From Pseudomonas aestuarii (lineage in GTDB: Bacteria > Pseudomonadota > Gammaproteobacteria > Pseudomonadales > Pseudomonadaceae), in contig NZ_JAQJZJ010000008.1 of NCBI RefSeq assembly GCF_027988105.1, positions 1-64,000 on the forward strand: a stretch of DNA of 64,000 bases, given 5' to 3'. A program made the position numbers and the translations under genes. The notes beneath the pieces are model-generated. The model saw only the letters and a program-made list of their open reading frames with translations. It was not told the origin of the DNA and did no database searches. Shown one piece after another: positions 36,941 through 46,854 of the stretch (the first letter of the stretch is position 1; every line of letters starts with the position of its first letter).

Positions 36941-37801
36941 ATGGCTCGACAACTTACCCTGAAACCCGTCGCCGGTGCCCTGGTCGGCCTACTGCTGGTC
37001 GCCGGGGTGCTCGGCTCCTGGTACACCGTGGATGAAACCGAACGCGGGGTGCTGCTGCGTAACGGTGCACTGGTCGGCGTGATCGAGCCCGGCCTGTCGT
37101 TCAAGGTGCCCTTCATCGAGACGGTCAAGCGCATCTCGACCCAGAGCCAGGTCACCATCTATGACCGCTTGCAGGCCTACAGCAAGGATCAGCAGGCGGC
37201 GACCCTGCGCGTCTCGGTGTCCTGGCATGTGGTGCCCTCGGAAGTGGCCAAGGTCTATACCGCCTACCAGACCAGCGACGGCATGAAGGATCGGCTGATC
37301 AGCCGCCAGGTGCCGACCCAGGTGGAAAACGTGTTCGGCCGTTACAACGCCGTGGCCGCCGTGCAGAGCCGCGGTCAGTTGGTCAGCGACATCTCCGCCG
37401 CGATCAAGGCCGCCATCGACGGCCCGGTGGTGATCGACAGCGTCCAGGTGGAGAACATCGACTTCTCCGACGCCTATGAGAAAGCCGTGGAAGCGCGCAT
37501 GACCGCCGAAGTCCAGGTCAAGACCCGCGAGCAGCAACTGGCCACCGAACAGGTGCAGGCGCAGATTCGCGTCACCCAGGCGCAGGCCGAGGCCGACTCG
37601 CAACTGGCCCAGGCCAAGGCCGATGCCGAAGCCACCCGCCTGCGCGGCCAGGCCGAAGCCGAGGCCATCCAGGCCCGTGCCCAGGCGCTGGCGAGCAACC
37701 AGAACCTGGTCGAGCTGACCAAGGCGGAGCGCTGGAACGGCGTGCTGCCGACCACCGTACTGCCCGGCGGCTCGCTGCCGTTTATCGACGTGCACAAGTA
37801 A
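36941..37801 (+). CDS. SPFH/band 7 (prohibitin-like) membrane protein
   Basis: A 286-residue protein with one N-terminal helix (about 10-27), the SPFH domain (about 30-200; VDETERGVLLRNGALVGVIEPGL) and a long Ala/Gln/Glu-rich coiled coil (about 190-260). Such proteins form ring or cage assemblies in the membrane and act as scaffolds for proteases or lipid domains. No NfeD or HflK/C partner lies beside it, so it stands alone. Confidence 0.88.
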   Translation: MARQLTLKPVAGALVGLLLVAGVLGSWYTVDETERGVLLRNGALVGVIEPGLSFKVPFIETVKRISTQSQVTIYDRLQAYSKDQQAATLRVSVSWHVVPSEVAKVYTAYQTSDGMKDRLISRQVPTQVENVFGRYNAVAAVQSRGQLVSDISAAIKAAIDGPVVIDSVQVENIDFSDAYEKAVEARMTAEVQVKTREQQLATEQVQAQIRVTQAQAEADSQLAQAKADAEATRLRGQAEAEAIQARAQALASNQNLVELTKAERWNGVLPTTVLPGGSLPFIDVHK

Positions 37802-37954
37802 GCGACCCGCGGCATCCACCGGCTGGCGCCCCGCGCCGGTCGGCCCACCGCAATAGCGCAAGAAATTGCGCACATTCCCGGAAAACACCGGAATAGAGGC
37901 CCTCGGCCAGCTGCTTAGCACGTATCATGCGCGGCTTTTTGCCTAGAGCCGCCC

Positions 37955-38680
37955 ATGCCCCGCCTGATCGCCCTGCTCTGCCTGCTGTTCGCCGTCTCCA
38001 TCCAGGCCGACGCCCCGCCTAACTTCGCCGCCGCCAAGAAAATTGCCTGGAAGCTCTATGCCGAGCGACCGAGCACCTTCTATTGCGGCTGCGCCTACCA
38101 AGGCAAGCGCGTCGATCTGGCCAGCTGCGGCTACAGCGTGCGCAAGCAGGAGCGCCGCGCGCAGCGTCTGGAATGGGAGCACGTGGTGCCCGCCTGGGTG
38201 ATCGGTCATCAGCGCCAGTGCTGGCAGCACGGCGGACGCAAGAACTGCACGCGCAACGACCCGCTGTTCAAGGCCGCCGAAGCCGACCTGCACAACCTGG
38301 TGCCGAGCATCGGCGAAGTGAATGGCGACCGCTCCAACTACGCCCTCGGCATGCTCGGCGACAAGCCGCAGCAGTACGGCGCCTGCCCCATGGTGGTCAA
38401 CTTCAAGCAGAAAACCGCCATGCCTCCCGCGCAGGCCCGCGGCGCCTCGGCGCGCATCTACCTGTACATGGCCGACCACTACAAGCTGCGCCTGTCCAAG
38501 CTCGACCGGCGCACCTACGAAGCCTGGAACCGCCAGTACCCGATCAGCGAATGGGAGCGCTGGCGCAACCAGAAAGTCGGCTGCGTGATGGGCCATGGCA
38601 ATCCCTACATCGGCGCCCTCGATCGAGGTCGTTGCCCGGCCCTGCGCCGCGCCGGCGACACCCCGCGCAGCAGCGGCTAA
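37955..38680 (+). CDS. endA: Periplasmic/extracellular endonuclease I
   Basis: A 241-residue nuclease of the EndA/Dns family with a signal peptide (MPRLIALLCLLFAVSIQADA). The beta-beta-alpha-metal active site is in LEWEHVVPAW, and the metal/active Asn region is DLHNLVPSIGEVNGDRSN. Paired cysteines (YCGCAY, QCW, NCT) suggest disulfides. It degrades DNA outside the cytoplasm. Confidence 0.92.
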   Translation: MPRLIALLCLLFAVSIQADAPPNFAAAKKIAWKLYAERPSTFYCGCAYQGKRVDLASCGYSVRKQERRAQRLEWEHVVPAWVIGHQRQCWQHGGRKNCTRNDPLFKAAEADLHNLVPSIGEVNGDRSNYALGMLGDKPQQYGACPMVVNFKQKTAMPPAQARGASARIYLYMADHYKLRLSKLDRRTYEAWNRQYPISEWERWRNQKVGCVMGHGNPYIGALDRGRCPALRRAGDTPRSSG

Positions 38681-38811
38681 GCCCTAGGCGCCGCCATCGA
38701 GAGGCCATTTACGCCGGCAATCTGGCAGTTTCCCCCTTTGCACCGCGCGGCGCCGCTCTCTAGGCTGGCGATCCTGAGCCCGGGCTTTTCGCCCTGCCCC
38801 GAGGAGTCATC

Positions 38812-39690
38812 ATGTCGAGCCACAGCGGCGTCTCGCGCCTTCCCGCCAATGCCCACTGGCAGCATTTCAGCCACGAGGGCGAAGCGGCGCACTTCTATCA
38901 CGCCAACGGTTTCCCCCTGAGCGTCTACGAACCCCTGCTGACGCGCCTGAGCGCCCGCCTGGCAATCAGCGGCCTGGCCTGCCGGGCGACCTGGCCGGGC
39001 ATCGGCCAGCCGCCGCGGCGGCGCGATTGGCAGCTGTACGCCGACGACCTGATCGACTTCATCGAGCACCATTACCGCCGGCCGATCATCGGCATCGGCC
39101 ACTCGCTGGGCGCCACCAGCACCATCCTGGCGGCGGCCAAGCGACCGGAGCTGTTCAAGGCTTTGGTGCTGATCGAGCCGGCCATGGTCTCGCCGGGCCT
39201 GGCGCGCCTGGCGCGCTGCCTGCCCAAGGCGCTGATGCAGCGCACCGAGCCGGCCAGGAGCACCCTGGCCAAGACTGACCGCTGGCCCAGTCGCGAAGCC
39301 TTTCTGCAACAGTGCCAGCAGACCCGTGGCTACCGCCGCTTCGGCCAGGAAACCCTGCAGGCGCTGGCTCGGCACGCCGTGGTCGAGGCGCCGGACGGCC
39401 AGGTGCAGCTGGCGTTCCCCAAGCACTGGGAGGCGCACAACTACACCCAGCCGCCCAACGTCATGGCGCAGCTCGAACGCCTGCCCATGCCCTGCGTGGC
39501 GATCCGCGGCAAACCCTCGGTGTTCTTCACCGAACAGCTGTGGCAGGAATGGCAACGGCGCTGCCCGCGGACCCACTTCGAGCAGGATCTGGACCACGGC
39601 CACCTGCTGCCGCTGGAGAACCCCGCCGGCTGCCAGCAGCTGATCGAACGGGGTCTGGCCCGTATCGGTGCCCTGCGCCCGACGGCCTAG
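38812..39690 (+). CDS. Alpha/beta hydrolase
   Basis: A 292-residue hydrolase with the nucleophile elbow GHSLGATS (about residue 98) and a catalytic His near LDHGHLLPLE. An Asp/Glu acid is likely in the last third. GAGGAG precedes the ATG by seven bases. The substrate is unknown. It has no signal peptide and stands alone, convergent with the cytochrome gene. Confidence 0.85.
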   Translation: MSSHSGVSRLPANAHWQHFSHEGEAAHFYHANGFPLSVYEPLLTRLSARLAISGLACRATWPGIGQPPRRRDWQLYADDLIDFIEHHYRRPIIGIGHSLGATSTILAAAKRPELFKALVLIEPAMVSPGLARLARCLPKALMQRTEPARSTLAKTDRWPSREAFLQQCQQTRGYRRFGQETLQALARHAVVEAPDGQVQLAFPKHWEAHNYTQPPNVMAQLERLPMPCVAIRGKPSVFFTEQLWQEWQRRCPRTHFEQDLDHGHLLPLENPAGCQQLIERGLARIGALRPTA

Positions 39691-39699
39691 CTGACGGGG

Positions 39700-40326
39700 T
39701 CAGGGCTGCAGCTGCTGCAAATAGGTGGCCAGGGCGCTTATCTGCGCGTCGTTGAAGTCGGCGGCGATCGACATCATCACCGAGCCGGCGCGACTCGGGT
39801 CCTTGTCGCGAAACCGCGTCAGCGCCTTGCGCAGGTATTCGGCCGGCTGGCCGGCCAGGCGTGGGGTGTTGTCGCGGCCTTCGGCGTGCACGCCGTGACA
39901 GCCGGTGCAGATGCTCTTGAACGTCACCTCGCCCTGCTGCCGCAAGGCCGCATCGACCGGCTCGCGATGCGCCAGCAGTTGTTGCTGACCGAAGTAGATG
40001 GCGATGTTGACCCTATCCTCCAGGGTCAGGGTCGGCGCCAGCTTGGACATGACGAAGTCCTTGCGCTCGCCGCTGGCGAACTTCTCGAAGGCGTTGAACA
40101 GGTACACCGGGTTCTGCTGGGCCAGGTTGGGAATGTACGGCCGTTTGCTGTTGCCGTTCTCGCCGTGGCAATTGCCGCAGAACAGCATGCGTTCCTGGCC
40201 GGCAGCATAGGCCTGCTCGCGCAACACCGGGTCGGCGTTGATCCGGGAAAAGCGCTGCATGGCCTCATCGCTGGCCTGGGCCAGGCTGGCGATGCAACAG
40301 ATGAACACAAGGGTGAGTACGCGCAT
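39700..40326 (-). CDS. Dihaem cytochrome c (cytochrome c4-like)
   Basis: A 208-residue exported protein with a signal peptide (to about QAS at 19) and two CXXCH haem sites, CGNCH and CTGCH. Each is followed by a distal Met region (MSKLAPTLT, MMSIAADF). The layout fits a c4-type electron carrier serving terminal oxidases or other reductases. The start at 40326 places the signal peptide at the N-terminus. Confidence 0.88.
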   Translation of the reverse strand: MRVLTLVFICCIASLAQASDEAMQRFSRINADPVLREQAYAAGQERMLFCGNCHGENGNSKRPYIPNLAQQNPVYLFNAFEKFASGERKDFVMSKLAPTLTLEDRVNIAIYFGQQQLLAHREPVDAALRQQGEVTFKSICTGCHGVHAEGRDNTPRLAGQPAEYLRKALTRFRDKDPSRAGSVMMSIAADFNDAQISALATYLQQLQP

Positions 40327-40549
40327 GGCGGGAGACCTTTGCCTGGTTTGCTCGATAGGACGGGCGGCGACTATAGGCGCAACCACCCGGCCGTACCCCG
40401 GCACAGGTCAAGCAAATGGCAGATAGGGCCTGGTCGGGGCAGCCCGTGCAGGCCCACCCCGCGCCGCGAGAGCGGCATGACCGAACGCTTTTGGTGCACC
40501 TGGGGCTAGCCCGCCGCAGGCACGCCCTCAGAAGGTGCGCGTGCGGGGT

Positions 40550-40969
40550 TCAGGCCGAGCGGGCATGCGGCACTTCCATCAGCTTATCGAGCAACTTGAG
40601 GATATGCCGGCGGGTAATCACCCCGATCACCTTGCCGCCGGCATCGACCACCGGGTAACTCTTCGGCTTGTCGCCGAGCATCTGCTGCGCCAGTGCCACG
40701 GCGTCCATTTCGACAGTCACGCTGAGCACGTCGCTGCGCATGATGTCGCGCACCGTCGCCACGCGCTGGTTGTAGTAGGCCACCTGAATCGCCACTTGCA
40801 GGCACTCCTGCTCGGAAATCCAGCCCAACAGCAGGCCCTGCGCATCGGTGACCGGCCCGCCGAGAATGGGATAGCGCATCAGCAGCCTGGCCGCCTCCAC
40901 CACCGGCATGTCGGCGCGAATGGAGGCAAAGTCCTTGGTCATGTAATCGGCAATAGCGGCAGTGTTCAT
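40550..40969 (-). CDS. CBS-domain pair protein
   Basis: A 139-residue protein made of two CBS domains (about 8-60 and 72-130), for example YMTKDFASIRADMPVVEAARLL and DIMRSDVLSVTVEMDAVALAQ. Such stand-alone Bateman modules bind adenine nucleotides and act as regulators. The start at 40969 is chosen because the first domain begins there. Confidence 0.85.
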   Translation of the reverse strand: MNTAAIADYMTKDFASIRADMPVVEAARLLMRYPILGGPVTDAQGLLLGWISEQECLQVAIQVAYYNQRVATVRDIMRSDVLSVTVEMDAVALAQQMLGDKPKSYPVVDAGGKVIGVITRRHILKLLDKLMEVPHARSA

Positions 40970-41154
40970 CGAGCGGGCTCCCCTGGGGCTAGCGAGTCGT
41001 GGTCGACCGGGCGGGCGCCCGGGCCCTAGACCCATAGCAAGTTCCAGGCCCTGTTTATTGCTTGGCCGCCGGTACCGAAGCGGCGGACTGCTGCCTATGG
41101 CGTCCTGCCAGCATCCGCAGTATGTTCGAGGGACGTTTATTCAAGGATGACCCC

Positions 41155-41973
41155 ATGGCCAGCAAAGCCCACCCGCAGCGTCCGCAACAGCTTCTGGCGG
41201 TGCTGATCGACGCCGACAACGCCTCCGCCGCCATCGTCGAAGGCCTGTTCGAGGAAATCGCCAAGTTCGGCGTCGCCAGCGTCAAGCGCATCTATGGCGA
41301 CTGGACCCAGCCCAACCTCGGTAAGTGGAAGCAGGTGCTGCTCGACCACAGCATCCAGCCGATTCAGCAATTCGCCTACACCCGCGGCAAGAACGCCACC
41401 GACAGTGCCTTGATCATCGACGCCATGGACCTCCTCTACACCCGGCGCTTCGACGGCTTCTGCCTGGTTTCCAGCGACAGCGACTTCACCCGCCTGGCCG
41501 CCCGCCTGCGCGAGGAAGGCCTGACCGTCTATGGCTTCGGCGAAGAGAAAACGCCCAAGCCCTTTGTCTCGGCCTGCGACAAGTTCATCTACACCGAAAT
41601 CCTCCGCGCCGATGCGCCTGAAGCCCAACCCGAGCCGGCCAGCAGCGACGACAAAGCCCCGCCAAGCACGAAAGGCGAACAGGCCGGCGAACCGCTCAAG
41701 GCGCCTGAGAAACCGAAAGCGCAGAAGGTCCCGGTGGACTTCATCGCCAAGGTCATCGAAGACATCGACGACGAAGACGGCTGGATCCAACTCGGCTCCC
41801 TCGGCTCGACCATCAGCAAACTGCGCCCGGCGTTCGATGCGCGGCTGTACGGGTTCAGGAAACTCAGCGACTTGATCAAGGGCCATCCCAAACGCTTCGA
41901 GTTGCAGGTGCGCGGGAGCAGTGCGACGGGGGGCGAGGCGTTGTATGTGAGGAATCGGAAGACGGGGAAGTGA
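41155..41973 (+). CDS. NYN domain ribonuclease-like protein with C-terminal OST-HTH/LOTUS domain
   Basis: A 272-residue protein of the LabA/DUF88 type. The NYN (PIN-like) domain (about 10-150) keeps the acidic metal-binding residues in VLIDADNAS, TDSALIIDAMDLL and SSDSDFTRLA. A charged Pro/Ala/Lys linker (about 160-195) leads to an OST-HTH domain (about 200-270; DFIAKVIEDIDDEDGWIQLGSLGS), which is thought to bind RNA. A role in RNA processing or decay is likely; the target is unknown. It lies 58 bp before the HsdR-N gene on the same strand. Confidence 0.87.
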   Translation: MASKAHPQRPQQLLAVLIDADNASAAIVEGLFEEIAKFGVASVKRIYGDWTQPNLGKWKQVLLDHSIQPIQQFAYTRGKNATDSALIIDAMDLLYTRRFDGFCLVSSDSDFTRLAARLREEGLTVYGFGEEKTPKPFVSACDKFIYTEILRADAPEAQPEPASSDDKAPPSTKGEQAGEPLKAPEKPKAQKVPVDFIAKVIEDIDDEDGWIQLGSLGSTISKLRPAFDARLYGFRKLSDLIKGHPKRFELQVRGSSATGGEALYVRNRKTGK

Positions 41974-42031
41974 AACGCGTACCGCAGGAGCCAACACAAA
42001 CCACGGGCATCAATACAGCAAGGAGCTAGAC

Positions 42032-43117
42032 ATGGAATTCTTTGAAAAACTTAACAGCCTCTCCGCCAAGATTCGCCAACAGGCTGCCGCGATAAAAACG
42101 GAAGAAGCTACGAAAAATGCCTTTGTCATGCCATTCATCAACAGCGTGCTCGGCTACGACGTATTTGATCCTCGGGAGGTAACCCCGGAATTCGTCTGTG
42201 ACGTTGGGACGAAGAAAGGTGAAAAGATTGACTACGCAATCCTGAAAGATGGTGAAGTTCAAATATTGATCGAATGCAAAAAAATTGGCGAGCCACTGAA
42301 CATCAATCACGCCTCCCAACTGTTTCGCTACTTCCATGTAACCAATGCTCGTATCTCCATCCTCACGAACGGCCAAGTCTACAAATTCTTTACTGACCTC
42401 GACGCCCCAAACAAGATGGATGAGAAGCCCTTTCTTGAACTGGACTTGCTCGACATTGATGAGCACGCCGTACCCGAACTAATAAAACTCACAAAATCGG
42501 CCTTCGATGTTGACTCCATTGTCAATTCGGCGGGCGAACTTAAGTATGTCAGCCAAATAAAAAAAGAAATCGCATCTCAGTTCAGCAAACCTGATGATGA
42601 TTTTGTAAAGTTCTTTGCCTCCCGCGTTTATGAAGGAATGATCACGCAAAAAGTGCGTGAACAATTCGCCGAACTGACCCGAAAAGCTGTTGCTCAATTT
42701 CTCAGCGACCAAGTGAATGATCGCTTGAAGTCGGCGATGAGCGGGGCGATTCAACCCAGCTATAGTGCGGCCACACCTACAGCAACCGAAGCCTCGGCAG
42801 AACAACTCGACGAGCCCGCAGACGACAAAGTCATGACCACGCTTGAAGAGCTTGAGGGCTACCATATCGTGAAAGCCATTGTGCGTTCAGTTGTTGACGC
42901 GAAGCGAATCATTCAGCGTGACACTCAGAGTTACTTCGGCATTTTGTTGGATGACAATAACCGCAAACCAATTTGCCGCCTGCATTTCAATCGCATGCAA
43001 AAGTACATTGGCATCTTTGACCAAGAGAAAACCGAGACACGCCACCCGATCAGTTCATTGGATGAAATTTACGATTTTTCCGACCAGTTGAAAAAGACCA
43101 CCGGGTTTTATTCATAA
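42032..43117 (+). CDS. Orphan HsdR N-terminal-domain nuclease-like protein
   Basis: A 361-residue protein with the N-terminal nuclease domain of type I restriction HsdR subunits. The PD-(D/E)xK core is seen in PREVTPEF, EKIDYAILKDGE and ILIECKKIG. A middle helical region and a C-terminal domain (about 265-361) of unknown type follow. The helicase/translocase part of HsdR is absent, and no hsdM or hsdS is near. Its bases are clearly AT-richer than both neighbours, a sign of transfer. Stand-alone proteins of this type occur near phage-defence genes; a defence role is inferred only. Confidence 0.8.
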   Translation: MEFFEKLNSLSAKIRQQAAAIKTEEATKNAFVMPFINSVLGYDVFDPREVTPEFVCDVGTKKGEKIDYAILKDGEVQILIECKKIGEPLNINHASQLFRYFHVTNARISILTNGQVYKFFTDLDAPNKMDEKPFLELDLLDIDEHAVPELIKLTKSAFDVDSIVNSAGELKYVSQIKKEIASQFSKPDDDFVKFFASRVYEGMITQKVREQFAELTRKAVAQFLSDQVNDRLKSAMSGAIQPSYSAATPTATEASAEQLDEPADDKVMTTLEELEGYHIVKAIVRSVVDAKRIIQRDTQSYFGILLDDNNRKPICRLHFNRMQKYIGIFDQEKTETRHPISSLDEIYDFSDQLKKTTGFYS

Positions 43118-43146
43118 TTTCCATATGCCGCGACACTACTTTTCAT

Positions 43147-43173
43147 GATGGGTTGAGCGTAGCGATACCCATC
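43147..43173. repeat. 27-bp dispersed palindromic repeat, copy 1
   Basis: Hairpin with arms GATGGGT and ACCCATC. An inverted copy differing at one base lies at 45003-45029, so the pair brackets the accessory block with the large inverted-repeat element and puuD. Related text (GGTAGCGCTGCGCTCAGACC) is seen at about 59919. Confidence 0.7.
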
Positions 43174-43244
43174 AACTTCTCGACCAGCACCCACCCAAGC
43201 ACCCGGTGTTGAACCGCCTCTACTCCATTGGTCTTAATTTCGTG

Positions 43245-43935
43245 TTTCGCCCTTACGGCGAGTCACTTTCTCTTTACTCGCTTCGCTCGCCCTTCGGGCC
43301 CGCCTGCGGCTGTTACTTCGCTGCGCTACGTTTGCTCGCGCGAAAGAGAAAGTGACCAAAGAGAAAGCGCGCCCGGCATACGGGTTTCGCTTCGCTCAAC
43401 TTCCCTCGCTCCGGCACTGTTCCGAGGGTCGTCACGGTGGGCCATCCCTGGCCTAGGCGGCCCCGCCCATCGTTCCTCGTTTGGCATCCATGCCAAACGC
43501 CCCTCTCCACAGCACCTCCACTCGGCCTCCTGACGGGATCGGGGATCGCGTCGTCTGGGCGATTTGTGCAATCAACAGCGAAAGAGCTCGAACGTGCCCA
43601 CGCTGGAACGTAGTCACGATCACAAACCAGCACCGCCCACGCGAAGCGTGGGCGGTGCTGGTTTGTGCTTTTGCTAACCCTGTGCAAGACGGACAGACGA
43701 CGCCAATCGCCCCTTCAGGAGGCCGAACGCAATCGTTGCGGAAGGGGTTGAGCGCCATGGATGCCGCGAGAGCCGCGATGGGCCAGGGATGGCCCTTCGT
43801 CGGGGGGCCGCCCAGGTCGGGCCCTGGAGCAATGATGGAATGAGGGAACCCGCCGCAGGCGGGGCGGATGGCGGGGCAAGCCTTTTTGGTTACTTTTTTG
43901 GCGACTGCAAAAAGTGACTCGCCGTAAGGGCGAAA
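43245..43935. repeat. 691-bp inverted-repeat-bounded non-coding element
   Basis: Perfect 25-bp inverted ends (43245-43269, beginning TTTCGCCCTTACGGCGAG, and 43911-43935). Inner sequences also pair imperfectly, for example GGGCCATCCCTGGCC and GGCCTCCTGA blocks present on both arms in opposite orientation. Off centre lies a perfect 22-bp stem (43621-43642 with 43646-43667) closed by GCGAAGC, a loop known for high stability. Open frames inside are by-products of the symmetry. Similar elements with the same ends are, as I recall, common between genes in Pseudomonas; no encoded transposase is present. Confidence 0.75.
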
Positions 43936-44008
43936 CCATTAATCACGCACAACGCAAAGACGGCGGGTACATACACATCTCCTATAACCCATAGGCCACA
44001 AACGCAAA

Positions 44009-44034
44009 AAGGCCAGTCTCGCGACTGGCCTTTG
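44009..44034 (-). terminator. Terminator after puuD
   Basis: Perfect 11-bp stem AAAGGCCAGTC / GACTGGCCTTT with a 4-base loop, A run on the left (T run for the leftward transcript), 24 bp past the puuD stop. Confidence 0.85.
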
Positions 44035-44057
44035 GCTTTCGATTACCCGCGCAGCGT

Positions 44058-44831
44058 TTAGGCCACCGCCTCCACCCTGCTCTTCTGCGCCTGATACTCC
44101 TTCGCCGCATCGTGGAAGGCCTGCAGCAGCGCGTTGTAGTCCGCCTTCTCCCAATAACGGTATTCCGGGTGCCACTGCACGCCGACAGCGAAGGCCTTGG
44201 CACCAATCACGCTGACCGCCTCGATCTGTCCGTCCTCGGCCACGGCTTCAACCTGCAAGCCTTCGCCGAGGCGGTCGATGCCCTGGCCGTGCAGCGAGTT
44301 GACCTTGATCGCGCGCTCACCCAGCAGTGTGTGCAGCAGGCCACCCTCGGTCAGGGTCACATTGTGCATGGGGCCGTAGGCCACATCGTCCGGCACGCCC
44401 TTGCGCTCGCGGTGGTCGAGGCGGTCCGCCACTTCGTGGACCTCGCGGTGCAGGGTGCCGCCGTACAGCACGTTCATTTCCTGCACGCCGCGGCAGATGC
44501 CGAGAAAGGGTATGCCGCGCTCGATGCAGGCGCGCATCAGGCGCAACACGGTGGCGTCGCGCGGCTTGTCGGCCAGGCCCAGGCCGTCGTGGCTGTCGCC
44601 GTAGAAGCTGGGGTGAATGTTGGACAGCGAGCCGCCGAACATGATGCCGCTGACGCTATCGAGCACGGTGTCCATGTCCAGCTCGTCGGCGAAGGCCGGG
44701 ATCATCAGCGGGAAGGCGCCGTAGCCGGTCACCGACTGGATGTACTTTTCGCCCACCAGGTGGAACCAGCCGATATCACGGTCGGTCAGCTGCCAGCGGC
44801 ACAGGGGTAGGCCAATCAGGGGTTTTGTCAT
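44058..44831 (-). CDS. puuD: Gamma-glutamyl-gamma-aminobutyrate hydrolase family protein (class I amidotransferase)
   Basis: A 257-residue hydrolase of the PuuD type. The nucleophile Cys is in FLGICRGVQEMNV (near 113) and the His/Glu pair in VGVQWHPEYRYWEKAD. It releases GABA or another amine from a gamma-glutamyl conjugate in polyamine breakdown. No other puu genes are next to it. AGGACTCCCTATG gives a start at 44831 with GAGGA upstream. Confidence 0.88.
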   Translation of the reverse strand: MTKPLIGLPLCRWQLTDRDIGWFHLVGEKYIQSVTGYGAFPLMIPAFADELDMDTVLDSVSGIMFGGSLSNIHPSFYGDSHDGLGLADKPRDATVLRLMRACIERGIPFLGICRGVQEMNVLYGGTLHREVHEVADRLDHRERKGVPDDVAYGPMHNVTLTEGGLLHTLLGERAIKVNSLHGQGIDRLGEGLQVEAVAEDGQIEAVSVIGAKAFAVGVQWHPEYRYWEKADYNALLQAFHDAAKEYQAQKSRVEAVA

Positions 44832-45002
44832 AGGGAGTCCTCTTCATAATGGTTTGAAGTGGGCTGCCCTTGGGAGAGCGGGCTTGCCGGTCAGGCTAAC
44901 CCTGAACCCGCTCACCCAAGGGGTGCCGTAACCGGCCAGGCCGGACACTGCACCAACGCCGCGCCCGCGCGGCTGGTTTGTTGCGTAAAACTGTTGCTGC
45001 TT

Positions 45003-45029
45003 GATGGGTATCGCTGCGCTCAACCCATC
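45003..45029. repeat. 27-bp dispersed palindromic repeat, copy 2
   Basis: Inverted copy of 43147-43173, matching at 26 of 27 positions, with the arms GATGGGT and ACCCATC. Confidence 0.7.
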
Positions 45030-45045
45030 CTACCGAAACTGAAAA

Positions 45046-45075
45046 AAGGGGGCTGATCCTGCGACCAGCCCCCTT
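45046..45075. terminator. Hairpin in the puuD-mmsA gap
   Basis: Perfect 10-bp stem AAGGGGGCTG / CAGCCCCCTT with a 10-base loop and six A on the left. It could end leftward transcription from the mmsA side. Confidence 0.65.
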
Positions 45076-45086
45076 GGGTGTTACGA

Positions 45087-45240
45087 CAGGTTGTTGAAAA
45101 ACGTAGCCGAGGCAGCCGAGACAAGGCAGAAACAGGCGAGAAAGCGGAGTTTACTGGTGTAAATGAGCATTTCGAGCCTGTTTCTAACGCCCCTCTCTTT
45201 TATTAGAAGGGGGCAACGTAGGTAGTTTTACAACGGCCTG
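45087..45240. repeat. 154-bp MITE-like repeat abutting mmsA
   Basis: The ends CAGGTTGTTGAAAAACGTAG and the complement of the right end, CAGGCCGTTGTAAAACTAC, form an imperfect terminal inverted repeat. The right end stops at the base before the mmsA TAA. It encodes nothing. The text looks like a known dispersed Pseudomonas repeat, but I cannot check the copy number. Confidence 0.5.
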
Positions 45241-46737
<1,497 letters not shown>

Positions 46738-46766
46738 GCGGTGTTCCTCTATAGCTAATCTGTTTT

Positions 46767-46840
46767 TGTAGGAGCGGGCGGGACGCCCAGTCCCATGCCC
46801 GTGATTCGCTGGGTTTCGCGGGCATGGCCCGCTCCTACAG
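46767..46840. repeat. REP doublet between bauA and mmsA
   Basis: TGTAGGAGCGGGC on the left and its exact complement on the right bracket about 48 bp. This is the typical Pseudomonas REP pair that can fold and shape mRNA decay inside operons. Confidence 0.85.
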
Positions 46841-46854
46841 CGGTTGTGATTGTT

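Noticed and set aside
43481..43843. 120-codon and similar open frames inside the 691-bp repeat
   Set aside because: They arise from the inverted repeat and hairpin; related text appears on both strands and no protein family fits.
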